Part shown: piece after piece, positions 1 to 6,348 of the stretch | How the letters are laid out: every line of letters begins with the position of its first letter | Position numbering within the stretch: position 1 is the stretch's first letter | Assembly: GCA_002470605.1 (NCBI GenBank) | Contig: DKND01000099.1 | Coordinates: forward strand, 1-8,633 | From: Opitutia bacterium UBA7397 | GTDB taxonomy: Bacteria > Verrucomicrobiota > Verrucomicrobiia > Opitutales > UBA953 | Length of the DNA: 8,633 nucleotides | Direction: 5' to 3' | Translations under genes and position numbers: made by a program | Notes under the pieces: generated by a model | The model's database searches: none | What the model saw: only the letters and a program-made list of their open reading frames with translations | Told to the model about the DNA's origin: nothing

Positions 1-557
1 GGCGTAAAGATCGAAGATCGGGCGGCTTCTGCGGCTGCGTCATCCAAAAGGCGGCTCCCCGAACTACCGACCACGGCGACCGCGGCGATTTCTCCGTTAG
101 CTAAAAGGGATATCCTGACCGTAACCAAGCCTTCGACTCCAGCCCGACGGGCGCGCTCCGGGTAGGCAGGCTCTTGGTGCACCCGAAAAGCGGGAGGTAA
201 AAAAACTTCGGCGACAATCGGTAAAGTCGGAGCCGAATCAGCGGAGACGGTGACATCGCTCGCCGCTCGCAAGTCCGCCCCTGAAATCGAAGTCACGACA
301 CTCACCGCATGGCTCGCCCTCTCTGGCGCAAGCGGAACGGGCACCACCTGCGGCGAGCCAGCCCCCAAGCCGACGCCGTGCTTACTTTCTCCCGGCAAAG
401 CAATCGGATCTGAAACCAGCGAGATGATCAGCACTCCGCCTTCCCTCGTGGGTTCGGTGGCACGCTGATTTCCGCCAAACCAAACCGCGCCGAGCGCGAC
501 GGCATGAACACAGCCTACGGCGACCCAAATAAGACGATGGCGACGAGTCTCGTGCAC
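1..557 (-). CDS. TonB-family energy transducer, 3' end outside window
   Basis: This protein would link the proton motive force of the inner membrane to TonB-dependent outer membrane receptors. It is not among the obvious ATG-initiated frames, because the only plausible start is GTG at 557-555, just after an in-frame TGA at 569-567; 185 codons are visible. Residues about 9-27 form one membrane segment (LIWVAVGCVHAVALGAVWF) after a short basic N-terminus, giving an N-in topology. Residues 28-115 are a low-complexity periplasmic linker, without the strong Pro-Lys repeats of classical TonB. Residues about 118-185 match the TonB C-terminal domain: a YPERARRAGVEG block at 132-143, then VTVRISLLANGEI and LLDDAAAEAARSS. 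The last part of the domain (a W/F-x-F-x-P strand in the family) lies beyond position 1. It follows sixA by 46 bases on the same strand, so the two may be cotranscribed. No ExbB or ExbD is seen here. The assignment is firm; the exact start is less so. Confidence 0.85.
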   Translation of the reverse strand, partial: MHETRRHRLIWVAVGCVHAVALGAVWFGGNQRATEPTREGGVLIISLVSDPIALPGESKHGVGLGAGSPQVVPVPLAPERASHAVSVVTSISGADLRAASDVTVSADSAPTLPIVAEVFLPPAFRVHQEPAYPERARRAGVEGLVTVRISLLANGEIAAVAVVGSSGSRLLDDAAAEAARSSIFT

Positions 558-603
558 GAGGTAGAGTCAACCCTGCCCCTGACTCAGTCAAGGAAGAGGC
601 GCG

Positions 604-1092
604 TCATTTCGAGAAATCAGGCACCACCATCCACAGTAAGATCCATTCACCGTAAGGGTGGTGCGCCGAGGCGCGCTCCTTGCGCTCTAAGGCCAATAAT
701 CCGGCTTTCTTAAAACGTATCGCCTCACCCCCAGAGCCGAGCCCAAGCAATAGAGCGGCCAGCTCCGCAAGGTGCGGATTATGTCCGACGAGAAATCGGC
801 TCTGTCTGGCCTTACCCAACTGGACTGCGGTCAACCGAGGGTCGTCTTCGGGCTTGATCCCCTTCATGACTTGCAGCGGTAAACTCACGCCGGAGGCCAG
901 TCGGAGTAATTGCGCCGTCCGCACCGCTCGCACCAAAGGACTGTGCTCGATCGCCTCCACTGAGGCCAAGGCCAGCCGCCCGGTACCCTTCCCTAGTTCA
1001 GCCACTTGCCGCTGTCCCTTTGGGGTCAGATCACGCAGCTCGTCAGGCATCCCCGGCGCAGCATCGGCATGGCGTAAAAGAAAAACCCGCAT
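604..1092 (-). CDS. sixA: SixA-type phosphohistidine phosphatase (histidine phosphatase superfamily)
   Basis: A 162-residue cytoplasmic protein, the usual size for SixA, which removes phosphate from phosphohistidine in phosphorelay or PTS proteins. The N-terminus MRVFLLRHADAAPG carries the RH(A/G) motif with the catalytic His8. Arg55 in the HSPLVRAVRTAQLL block is the conserved phosphate-binding arginine, and VGHNPHL supplies the second active-site His104; an acidic PEDDP stretch at 81-85 sits where the family has its general acid. The start at 1092 was chosen because the family begins directly with this first strand. The frame runs open to 1161, but the extra 23 residues have no family counterpart and overlap the divergent gene. 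A GGAGG lies only one base before the ATG, unusually close. The gene is followed by the TonB-family gene. The target protein cannot be inferred from this context; small branched phosphatases of the same superfamily are the main alternative. Confidence 0.85.
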   Translation of the reverse strand: MRVFLLRHADAAPGMPDELRDLTPKGQRQVAELGKGTGRLALASVEAIEHSPLVRAVRTAQLLRLASGVSLPLQVMKGIKPEDDPRLTAVQLGKARQSRFLVGHNPHLAELAALLLGLGSGGEAIRFKKAGLLALERKERASAHHPYGEWILLWMVVPDFSK

Positions 1093-1101
1093 GCCTCCAC
1101 C

Positions 1102-1114
1102 GTGTTTGATTATA
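1102..1114 (-). promoter_or_regulatory. Candidate extended -10 promoter for sixA
   Basis: On the minus strand the divergent gap contains TGTTATAAT, a perfect -10 hexamer (1114-1109) with the TGn extension of extended -10 promoters. The best -35 at 17 bases spacing is GCAAGT, a poor match, which is compatible with an extended -10 promoter. Initiation about 7 bases downstream would give a leader of only about 10 bases before the sixA ATG, which fits the GGAGG lying next to the start codon. Confidence 0.5.
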
Positions 1115-1120
1115 ACATTT

Positions 1121-2152
1121 ATGCAAATCGGACTTGCCCACACCCGCGGACCAGCGACCAATACTCTCGTGCGTTGCGTTGCGATTGCCCTCTGCCTCCT
1201 CGGCCTTGCGACGCCCGGGGGAGCCGTGGTGACGACTTCCTATTCCGATCATGGCCTGACTTTCAACGGGACGATCTGCCTGGATGCCCAAACCGGGTCC
1301 GTGTTATCGGAAAAAATGGCCGACGTCCAAGGCCACCCGGCGAGCGTCACCAAGCTCATGACCACGCTATTGGTGCTCGAAGACATCAAAGCTGGGAAGC
1401 TGAGTTTGGGTAGCCGCGTGACCATCACCAAGGAGGCCTCGCGCGTCGGCGGCTCCCAGGTCTGGCTCGCGCCTGGCGAAAATTTCTCCATCGAAGAACT
1501 TCTTTACGCGCTGATGCTCCAATCGGCTAATGATGTCGCTGTCGCGCTGGCCATCGATCGGGCGGGAGGCGTTGTGCCATTCGTTGACCGCATGAACCGT
1601 CGGGCCGCCGAATTAGGCATGTCCCGCTCTCATTTCATCACTCCCAATGGGCTCACCGAAGGCCGCGGGCCGCACGATACCACCACGGCCCGCGATCTCG
1701 GCAAACTCTGCCTCGAGCTCTGCAAGATGCCTTTGGCCTTAAAATTCACGGGCTGTCGTGACTACACCTTTAAGCGCGTCCTTAAGCCCCTCCCATTGAC
1801 GAATCATAACCACCTCCTCACTCTTTTCCCAGGCTGTGATGGATTAAAGACCGGCTACACCAGCGCCGCTCATGCCTCGATTGCGACTACCGCCAAGGAG
1901 GGGAATCATCGGGTGATTGCCATTATTCTGGGGTGCGATAGCCCCGGGGGCCCTAAGGCAGCGCAGCGGTTACGAGATAAGTTAGCGGCCGACCTCATGA
2001 CCGAAGGCCTGAGTAAACTTAAAGCCTCCGAAGGTCAAAAACCCCGCCCAGAAGCCATCGCTGTAAAAGCCCCCATGACCCCTAAAAAACCTTTAATTGC
2101 TAAGAAAGAAGAGGGTTTCTGGGATTGGCTGGGGGATTTATTTAGTTTCTAA
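1121..2152 (+). CDS. Secreted D-alanyl-D-alanine carboxypeptidase (PBP5/DacF-like, peptidase S11)
   Basis: A 343-residue serine DD-carboxypeptidase that trims the terminal D-Ala from peptidoglycan pentapeptides in the periplasm. All three penicillin-binding motifs are present: SVTK at residues 75-78 (nucleophile Ser75), SAN at 135-137 and KTG at 243-245. The N-terminus has a signal peptide, with hydrophobic core about 17-30 (LVRCVAIALCLLGLA) and likely cleavage near the following TPGGA. After the catalytic domain (about 40-295) comes a Lys/Pro-rich linker (about 302-328) and a final amphipathic stretch rich in Trp and Phe (EGFWDWLGDLFSF). That stretch resembles the C-terminal membrane anchor of PBP5 enzymes, but the beta-rich PBP5 domain II seems absent, which explains the short length. 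The frame is open back to 680, but that part is antisense to sixA. ATG 1121 has no clear ribosome binding site; GTG 1169 is an alternative that still keeps the signal peptide core. Confidence 0.93.
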   Translation: MQIGLAHTRGPATNTLVRCVAIALCLLGLATPGGAVVTTSYSDHGLTFNGTICLDAQTGSVLSEKMADVQGHPASVTKLMTTLLVLEDIKAGKLSLGSRVTITKEASRVGGSQVWLAPGENFSIEELLYALMLQSANDVAVALAIDRAGGVVPFVDRMNRRAAELGMSRSHFITPNGLTEGRGPHDTTTARDLGKLCLELCKMPLALKFTGCRDYTFKRVLKPLPLTNHNHLLTLFPGCDGLKTGYTSAAHASIATTAKEGNHRVIAIILGCDSPGGPKAAQRLRDKLAADLMTEGLSKLKASEGQKPRPEAIAVKAPMTPKKPLIAKKEEGFWDWLGDLFSF

Positions 2153-2172
2153 ACCCCATCCAAAGGTGGGGT
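2153..2172 (+). terminator. Hairpin after the carboxypeptidase gene, weak terminator candidate
   Basis: Immediately after the TAA stop, ACCCCA (2153-2158) pairs with TGGGGT (2167-2172); two inner CC/GG pairs can add to the stem with one bulged base. The hairpin is followed by AAAAGAAA and not by a T-run, so it does not look like a standard intrinsic terminator. It may protect the mRNA end or act with Rho, and read-through into recA is possible. Confidence 0.3.
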
Positions 2173-2183
2173 AAAAGAAATAG

Positions 2184-2197
2184 TGAACATTTGTTCA
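2184..2197 (+). promoter_or_regulatory. LexA-like (SOS) operator upstream of recA
   Basis: TGAACATTTGTTCA is a perfect palindrome with 6-base arms around TT, 60 bases before the recA start. It contains GAAC-N4-GTTC, the core of the SOS box of Gram-positive bacteria. Its place before recA, the gene most widely controlled by LexA, makes an SOS operator the best reading. I found no convincing -35/-10 pair around it. The half-site order differs from the motif published for Verrucomicrobium spinosum (TGTTC-N4-GAACA). Confidence 0.65.
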
Positions 2198-2257
2198 TTT
2201 TGCTTGCAAGAGGACGACGCGTGGACAGTTTCCCTAAGACCAACACATCCTACCACT

Positions 2258-3340
2258 ATGTCAGCCAAACCCGAAACCACCGCCAAGGAAAAAGCCGCCA
2301 ATCAGGCCGCTGAAAAGAAGACCCTCGATCTCGCCCTCTCCGCCATTAACAAGCAATACGGCGACGGCACCCTGATGCGCATGGGCGATGCGACCAAGAT
2401 GCAGGTCTCATCCGTTTCCACCGGTTCCGTGGCCATCGACTTGGCCCTGGGCGTCGGCGGCCTCCCCCGCGGTCGTATCGTCGAGATCTTTGGCCCAGAG
2501 TCCTCCGGTAAGACCACCCTTTGTCTCTCCATCATCGCCGAGATCCAACGCCAAGGCGGCAACGCCGTCTTCGTCGATGTCGAGCACGCTCTCGACCCTC
2601 GGTACTCAAAGGTAGTCGGCGTCGATCTCGATAATCTCTTGGTCTCCCAGCCTGAATCTGGCGAAGACGCCCTCAATATCGTCGAAACACTCATCCGTTC
2701 GGGCGCCGTAGACGTCGTCGTCATCGATTCCGTCGCCGCCCTGGTCTCCAAGCAAGAGCTCGACGGCCAGATGGGCGACGCCACCGTGGGCGTTCAGGCT
2801 CGCATGATGAGCCAAGCGATGCGCCGCCTGACGGCCGCCATCAGCCGCACCAATTGCATCTGTATCTTTACCAATCAAATTCGCGAAAAGATCGGCGTGA
2901 TGTTCGGTAGCCCCGAAACCACGCCCGGAGGCCGCGCCCTCAAGTTCTTCTCCTCTATCCGGATCGACATCCGTCGCATCGGCCAGATCAAGGAGCCTTC
3001 CGGCAAGGTCATCGGTAACCGCACCAAGGTAAAAGTGGTCAAGAACAAGGTCGCCCCTCCCTTTACGGAGTGCGAGTTCGATATTATGTACACCGAAGGC
3101 ATTTCCCGCTCGGGCTCCGTGCTCGACCTCGGTATCGAACACAAGATCCTCGAGAAGAAGGGTGCCTGGATCGCTTATAACGGCCAACTCATCGGCCAAG
3201 GCCGCGAAGCCGCTAAAGATTACCTGATGAAGAATCTCAAGGTGCTCGAAGAGATCCAAAAGATTATTATGGAGAAGGTCCAAGTTGTCGGTGGCATGAC
3301 GCTGGGCGTCGGCGTCGCCGAAAACGTTACGGCGGAATAA
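2258..3340 (+). CDS. recA: Recombinase A
   Basis: A 360-residue RecA (the E. coli protein has 353) that forms ATP-dependent filaments on single-stranded DNA, drives strand exchange and stimulates LexA self-cleavage. Walker A is GPESSGKTT at 79-87. The catalytic glutamate is Glu109 in VFVDVEHALDP. Walker B is VVVIDS ending near Asp157. The L1 region is about 166-182 (ELDGQMGDATVGVQARMMSQ) and L2 is about 206-222, starting NQIREKIGVMFG. The C-terminal domain is complete to about 345, but the tail (VGVAENVTAE) is short and less acidic than in E. coli. ATG 2258 was chosen because the residues that follow (KKTLDLALSAINKQYGDG) align with the normal N-terminus after a modest Ala/Lys-rich extension. 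A GTG at 2183 would add 25 unrelated residues and read through the operator. No Shine-Dalgarno sequence precedes the ATG. An intrinsic terminator follows, so recA appears to end its own transcript. No recX is present. Confidence 0.98.
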   Translation: MSAKPETTAKEKAANQAAEKKTLDLALSAINKQYGDGTLMRMGDATKMQVSSVSTGSVAIDLALGVGGLPRGRIVEIFGPESSGKTTLCLSIIAEIQRQGGNAVFVDVEHALDPRYSKVVGVDLDNLLVSQPESGEDALNIVETLIRSGAVDVVVIDSVAALVSKQELDGQMGDATVGVQARMMSQAMRRLTAAISRTNCICIFTNQIREKIGVMFGSPETTPGGRALKFFSSIRIDIRRIGQIKEPSGKVIGNRTKVKVVKNKVAPPFTECEFDIMYTEGISRSGSVLDLGIEHKILEKKGAWIAYNGQLIGQGREAAKDYLMKNLKVLEEIQKIIMEKVQVVGGMTLGVGVAENVTAE

Positions 3341-3364
3341 ATTTCGTTGTTGGCTGTCATAGCC

Positions 3365-3396
3365 CGGGCCGCACGCAAGTGCGGCCCGTTTCATTT
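3365..3396 (+). terminator. Intrinsic terminator of recA
   Basis: A perfect 10-base-pair GC-rich stem (3365-3374 with 3379-3388) closes a GCAA tetraloop of the GNRA type and is followed by TTTCATTT. It lies 24 bases after the recA stop. It also sits about 43 bases beyond the stop of the convergent SGNH hydrolase gene, but read on the minus strand no T-run follows the stem, so it should work mainly for recA. Confidence 0.88.
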
Positions 3397-3431
3397 ACCC
3401 AGCAGGCCCACATCACCGACCCGGCTTGATC

Positions 3432-4727
3432 TCAGCGGACTTCTTCAATCTTTAAAATCGAATCAACGGGTCGCACCAGTGCCTTAAGCGCCGATGCCAG
3501 ACGTGCATGTTCGATTTCGGAACTCTTCACGACGGCTTCGATGTCAGCCTTAGCCTCTTTGCTCCGGAAGAGGGTCTTGATCTGTGTCGTTTCAAAGGCC
3601 TGCTTATCGCCAACGGCCTGCCAAATCTTGGCAAATACTGGCGCGGTTGGGTTCTGCGGGAACTCGGCGGCTAAATTGATTCCCTTTAGCGCCTGCACGG
3701 CGGTGAACTCCATCGTGGCGGCACCCCAAGTCACTTTGACCTTCGAAGCCTTAACGCCTGTCACCTTAAGCGTCAGGCGGTTTAGTTTACGCTGAAACCC
3801 CGAAAGCGCCACGCCTGCCGCGATGGTGTTATCCTTGGCCACGTCCCCCGCCTCAAACGAAAAAGGAATCCGGAAACTTCGCAGGCTGATCGTTCCATTC
3901 TCATATTTAGTGATACGCTGACCTTCCTTCGACGTGGCCGAACCTTTCTCCAGATCAACCGAGATCTCACCGAGGTTACCCTTGAGACCCAAGGCTTCGA
4001 GATAGGCGCTCGCCATCACCACATGGCCAGCCCAGCCGGGATGAACGCCGTCATTCCCTTCAAGTTTGAAAGTCTCCCCATACTTAGCCCGAGCCTCGTA
4101 GCCCTTGATCAGCATCGGCCAATACACGTCGGCGAAGGCCACCTGTTCGGAAGCGGCGATTTCGATATCAATGTTACGAAAGTTGAGCAGTGCGAGGTTA
4201 AGCGACTCCCAGGTGCCCTTGGCCGACTTCACCCAAGGTGGCACCGAGTGAATCGTCCCCGATGAACCTAAAACGACGCGGGCGCCGGCCGCCTTGAAGG
4301 CTTGGACAACTTTAGTCTGATTCTGCCGGTAGGTTTCGGCAATCACGTCGTCCTGTGGAACATAGCGAAAGTCGTTCATGCCGTAGCAGGTAGTCGCGAT
4401 CGTTGGCTTAAAACGTAGTACGTCATTATCCATCCGTTTTAGAAATCCGGCAGCCTGCTCTCCGCTCCAGCCATACTGCCGACAAGTAATCGCGAGGTCC
4501 GGGCGGGCGGCGGTGATATAGGCCTCCATCAGGCGGCTATACATTTTCTGCTCCGTGATGGAATCGCCGCAAATCGCCAGACGGTCGCCTTTCTCCAGAA
4601 GCAAAACGGCCGTCTTGGGAGCCAGCTTACCCTCGTACACATCGGGCACGCTATCCGGCCTCGGCTGATGAGCGCAACCGACCGATAATAATACGACCAA
4701 GGCCAAGGACAAGGCGAAGCGGGGCAT
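3432..4727 (-). CDS. SGNH/GDSL-type hydrolase, predicted lipoprotein
   Basis: A 431-residue predicted esterase of the SGNH hydrolase superfamily. The N-terminus is a lipoprotein signal (hydrophobic core 5-16, then SVGC with the lipid-carrying cysteine at 18), so the enzyme should sit on a membrane facing the periplasm or outside. The catalytic blocks are in order: GDSIT at 54-58 with nucleophile Ser56 (block I), YGWSGEQ with the block II glycine at about 86 or 89, YGMNDF with Asn118 (block III), and DGVHPGWAGH with Asp226 and His229 (block V). The SGNH fold ends near residue 250. The last 180 residues form a domain I do not recognise, partly predicted beta strands with a helical, charged C-terminus. 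Known relatives deacetylate or deacylate sugars, and similar proteins are frequent in polysaccharide-degrading Verrucomicrobia, but no substrate can be read from the sequence. It stands alone, convergent with recA and 303 bases downstream of the DUF1552 gene on the same strand. No good ribosome binding site precedes the ATG. Confidence 0.9.
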   Translation of the reverse strand: MPRFALSLALVVLLSVGCAHQPRPDSVPDVYEGKLAPKTAVLLLEKGDRLAICGDSITEQKMYSRLMEAYITAARPDLAITCRQYGWSGEQAAGFLKRMDNDVLRFKPTIATTCYGMNDFRYVPQDDVIAETYRQNQTKVVQAFKAAGARVVLGSSGTIHSVPPWVKSAKGTWESLNLALLNFRNIDIEIAASEQVAFADVYWPMLIKGYEARAKYGETFKLEGNDGVHPGWAGHVVMASAYLEALGLKGNLGEISVDLEKGSATSKEGQRITKYENGTISLRSFRIPFSFEAGDVAKDNTIAAGVALSGFQRKLNRLTLKVTGVKASKVKVTWGAATMEFTAVQALKGINLAAEFPQNPTAPVFAKIWQAVGDKQAFETTQIKTLFRSKEAKADIEAVVKSSEIEHARLASALKALVRPVDSILKIEEVR

Positions 4728-4804
4728 GATGCATGACTAAGGAGCCGCCCTTAAAAATCTACCATCAATTCGTCCGTGACTTGCCTTCGCCCCGAAAACT
4801 AGTC

Positions 4805-4835
4805 ATATTAATCTTCCCCTGCGGTGTTCGACACC
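4805..4835 (-). promoter_or_regulatory. Tentative promoter/operator region of the SGNH hydrolase gene
   Basis: On the minus strand TAATAT (4810-4805) resembles a -10 box, 77 bases before the ATG. The -35 position at 17 bases spacing is TGTCGA, a poor match. That position lies inside a short perfect dyad, GGTGT-TCG-ACACC (4823-4835), which could be a repressor site or chance. The call is weak. Confidence 0.25.
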
Positions 4836-4979
4836 CGCGGCAGCCTCCTTCTCCTACGATCATATCAAACGGGAGGTGCGACCCGACCGGCCTCGTCCGA
4901 GCCGTGGCAACGTACCGCCCACTTTAACTCCAGGAAATTCGGAGCTCCATTCGGAACCGGCACAGGCGGGGGAATCTTT

Positions 4980-5007
4980 AAAACAGCGACCGGAGGAAAT
5001 CCTCCGG
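4980..5007 (-). terminator. Hairpin terminator candidate after the DUF1552 gene
   Basis: CCGGAGGA (4990-4997) and TCCTCCGG (5000-5007) form a perfect 8-base inverted repeat with two bases between; in RNA a 7-pair stem with a 4-base loop is likely. Read on the minus strand it lies 23 bases after the DUF1552 stop. A TTTT follows, but only after six other bases, so the U-tract is poor. It separates the DUF1592/DUF1552 unit from the SGNH gene. Confidence 0.55.
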
Positions 5008-5030
5008 CCTGCTGGCTCTCCGTCGGGGTC

Positions 5031-6344
5031 TCAGCTTAACTTCAGCGGACCTTCTTCACACAGGCTGGGGTTCCCGAACGTCTTGAGCCGGTTCCCCATG
5101 CCATGGGCGATGGCCAGCAACAGCCGATTATGCGGCGTCTTATTAAACTTAAGAGCTCGGCCCGTCTTGAAGCCCAGTCCGCCGCCGATGAGCACCCAAG
5201 GGATGTCCTCGTGGCTGTGGCTGTTCCCTTTGCCCAGCTCATTGGTCCAGACAATCGTGGTGTTATCCAGCATGTTACCCTTGCCGTTCGGCTCCGGGGT
5301 CTCCTGCAGCCGCTTGGCCAGGTAAGCGATCTGCTCGGCGAACCAGGTGTTGATCTTCACCAATTTTTCAACCGATCCCGCATTCAGGTCAGGGTCATGC
5401 GAAAGCGAGTGATGGCCCTCTTCGATACCGAGCCACTTCATGCGGACACCGCCGACCGAATTGGTAAATTGGAAGGTGGAGATGCGGGCCATGTCGTTGC
5501 GGAACGCGCTAATCAATAACTCGGTCTGCAACCGGGTGATCTGCGGAATGCTATCGTTATCCATCGCCACGCCTGCGGCGGGTGGCGCGGGCGCATCAAG
5601 CGCCGTACTCGTCTGGCTCTCCTTGATCCCTCGCTCCAACTCACGCAACGCCACGGCATGCTGATCCAGCAAAGCCCGGTCATGCGCGTCGACGTTCTGC
5701 GCGACCTTGGCGATATCCGCCTTAAGGGAATCGAGGACGGAGACGAGATTTTCGCCTTCTTTCATCGAGCCGTAGAGTTTGTCGAATAGTTCGTAAGGAC
5801 TCGAAACCGGAGCGACCGGTTGATTAGGGCCAGCGTAACTCCACCGTGTCCATGGATCGGCGCGATTACCGACGCCGACGCCGATTTCCAAGGATCCCAT
5901 CCGCGTTTTATTTTCCGGCGTGGACTGCAGGAAGTTGCGCATCACTTGATCGATGGAAGGTCCGCTGGCCCAGCCCGCCGGAGCACCGCCGCCGCCCATG
6001 ATATTACCGGGGAATAACTCGATGCCGGTGAGCAGGCAGCTCATGCCGCGCATATGCGAATCGCCGTCGCCGCGGACCCGATTATTGACGCCCTTGAGCG
6101 TAAGGAGCCGATTCTTGAAAGGCTCGAACGACTTCATAATCGGCTTCAGTTTAAAGTTAGACCCTTCCTCCTCCGGCCAGAACGCCGACGGCACGGTCCC
6201 GTTTGGAGAGAAGACGAAGATTACGCGCTGACGCCTGGAGACCGGCTCGGCGGCGCCGAGCGTCGTCAGGCCGCCGAGCAACGGCAAGGCTGCGGCGGAA
6301 AGGCCGAGGCGACGAAGAAAATCCCGACGATGTTGGAGTGACAT
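5031..6344 (-). CDS. DUF1552 family protein, Tat-exported
   Basis: A 437-residue protein of the DUF1552 family, function not established. Family relations place it near DUF1501 and the alkaline-phosphatase/sulfatase-like fold. The N-terminus MSLQHRRDFLRRLGLSAAALPLLGG is a twin-arginine signal (RRDFL at 6-10, hydrophobic 13-30), implying export in a folded, probably metal-loaded state. Visible family blocks are VIFVFSPNGTVPSAFWPE (41-58), LKGVNN (83-88), HMRGMSCLLTGIELFPG (97-113), WTRWSYAGP (165-173), and two His-rich blocks that could bind metal: EGHHSLSHD (309-317) and NELGKGNSHSHED (368-380). The internal start at 6344 was preferred to an upstream ATG at 6431 because the Tat motif should lie at the N-terminus and the earlier start would lie deep in the upstream gene. 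Four bases separate this start from the stop of the cytochrome/DUF1592 gene, so the two are almost certainly cotranscribed and probably translationally coupled. A hairpin follows the stop. Confidence 0.92.
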   Translation of the reverse strand: MSLQHRRDFLRRLGLSAAALPLLGGLTTLGAAEPVSRRQRVIFVFSPNGTVPSAFWPEEEGSNFKLKPIMKSFEPFKNRLLTLKGVNNRVRGDGDSHMRGMSCLLTGIELFPGNIMGGGGAPAGWASGPSIDQVMRNFLQSTPENKTRMGSLEIGVGVGNRADPWTRWSYAGPNQPVAPVSSPYELFDKLYGSMKEGENLVSVLDSLKADIAKVAQNVDAHDRALLDQHAVALRELERGIKESQTSTALDAPAPPAAGVAMDNDSIPQITRLQTELLISAFRNDMARISTFQFTNSVGGVRMKWLGIEEGHHSLSHDPDLNAGSVEKLVKINTWFAEQIAYLAKRLQETPEPNGKGNMLDNTTIVWTNELGKGNSHSHEDIPWVLIGGGLGFKTGRALKFNKTPHNRLLLAIAHGMGNRLKTFGNPSLCEEGPLKLS

Positions 6345-6348
6345 GGGC

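Larger units (their letters stand above)
4728..5030. other. Intergenic region between DUF1552 and SGNH hydrolase genes
   Basis: This 303-base stretch has no reading frame I believe in; frames that cross it on the plus strand run antisense into the DUF1552 gene and match no family. At its right end is the terminator-like hairpin of the DUF1552 gene. Near 4805-4835 are a TAATAT hexamer and an adjacent dyad that could form the SGNH gene's promoter region. The rest holds no tRNA, repeat array or other structure I can recognise. Confidence 0.6.

Noticed and set aside
564..585. Inverted repeat GAGTCA...TGACTC and two TTGACT boxes before the TonB gene
   Set aside because: The arms are 6 bases with a 10-base loop, there is no T-run, and no suitable -10 box follows either TTGACT at normal spacing, so I see no promoter or terminator I can defend.
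382..591. Minus-strand frame of 69 codons at the left end
   Set aside because: The neighbouring frame encodes a clear TonB membrane segment and C-terminal domain; this one is a frame-shifted shadow of it.
680..1120. Upstream extension of the carboxypeptidase frame
   Set aside because: The added 147 residues are antisense to sixA, show no family similarity, and would bury the signal peptide inside the protein.
2183..2257. GTG start for recA at 2183
   Set aside because: The 25 extra residues (MNICSFCLQEDD...) have no RecA counterpart and would place most of the operator palindrome in coding sequence.
2302..2784. Minus-strand open frame of 160 codons within recA
   Set aside because: It is Ser/Thr/Arg-rich with no recognisable motif, and fully antisense to the RecA core including Walker A.
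2606..3394. Long minus-strand open frame (262 codons) across recA
   Set aside because: It is antisense to an unmistakable recA, its protein matches no family I know, and it starts across the recA terminator. GC-rich codon bias commonly leaves such frames open.
4823..4835. tRNA T-arm-like GTTCGA in the intergenic gap
   Set aside because: The loop is 3 bases and not 7, and no acceptor, D or anticodon arms can be found around it.
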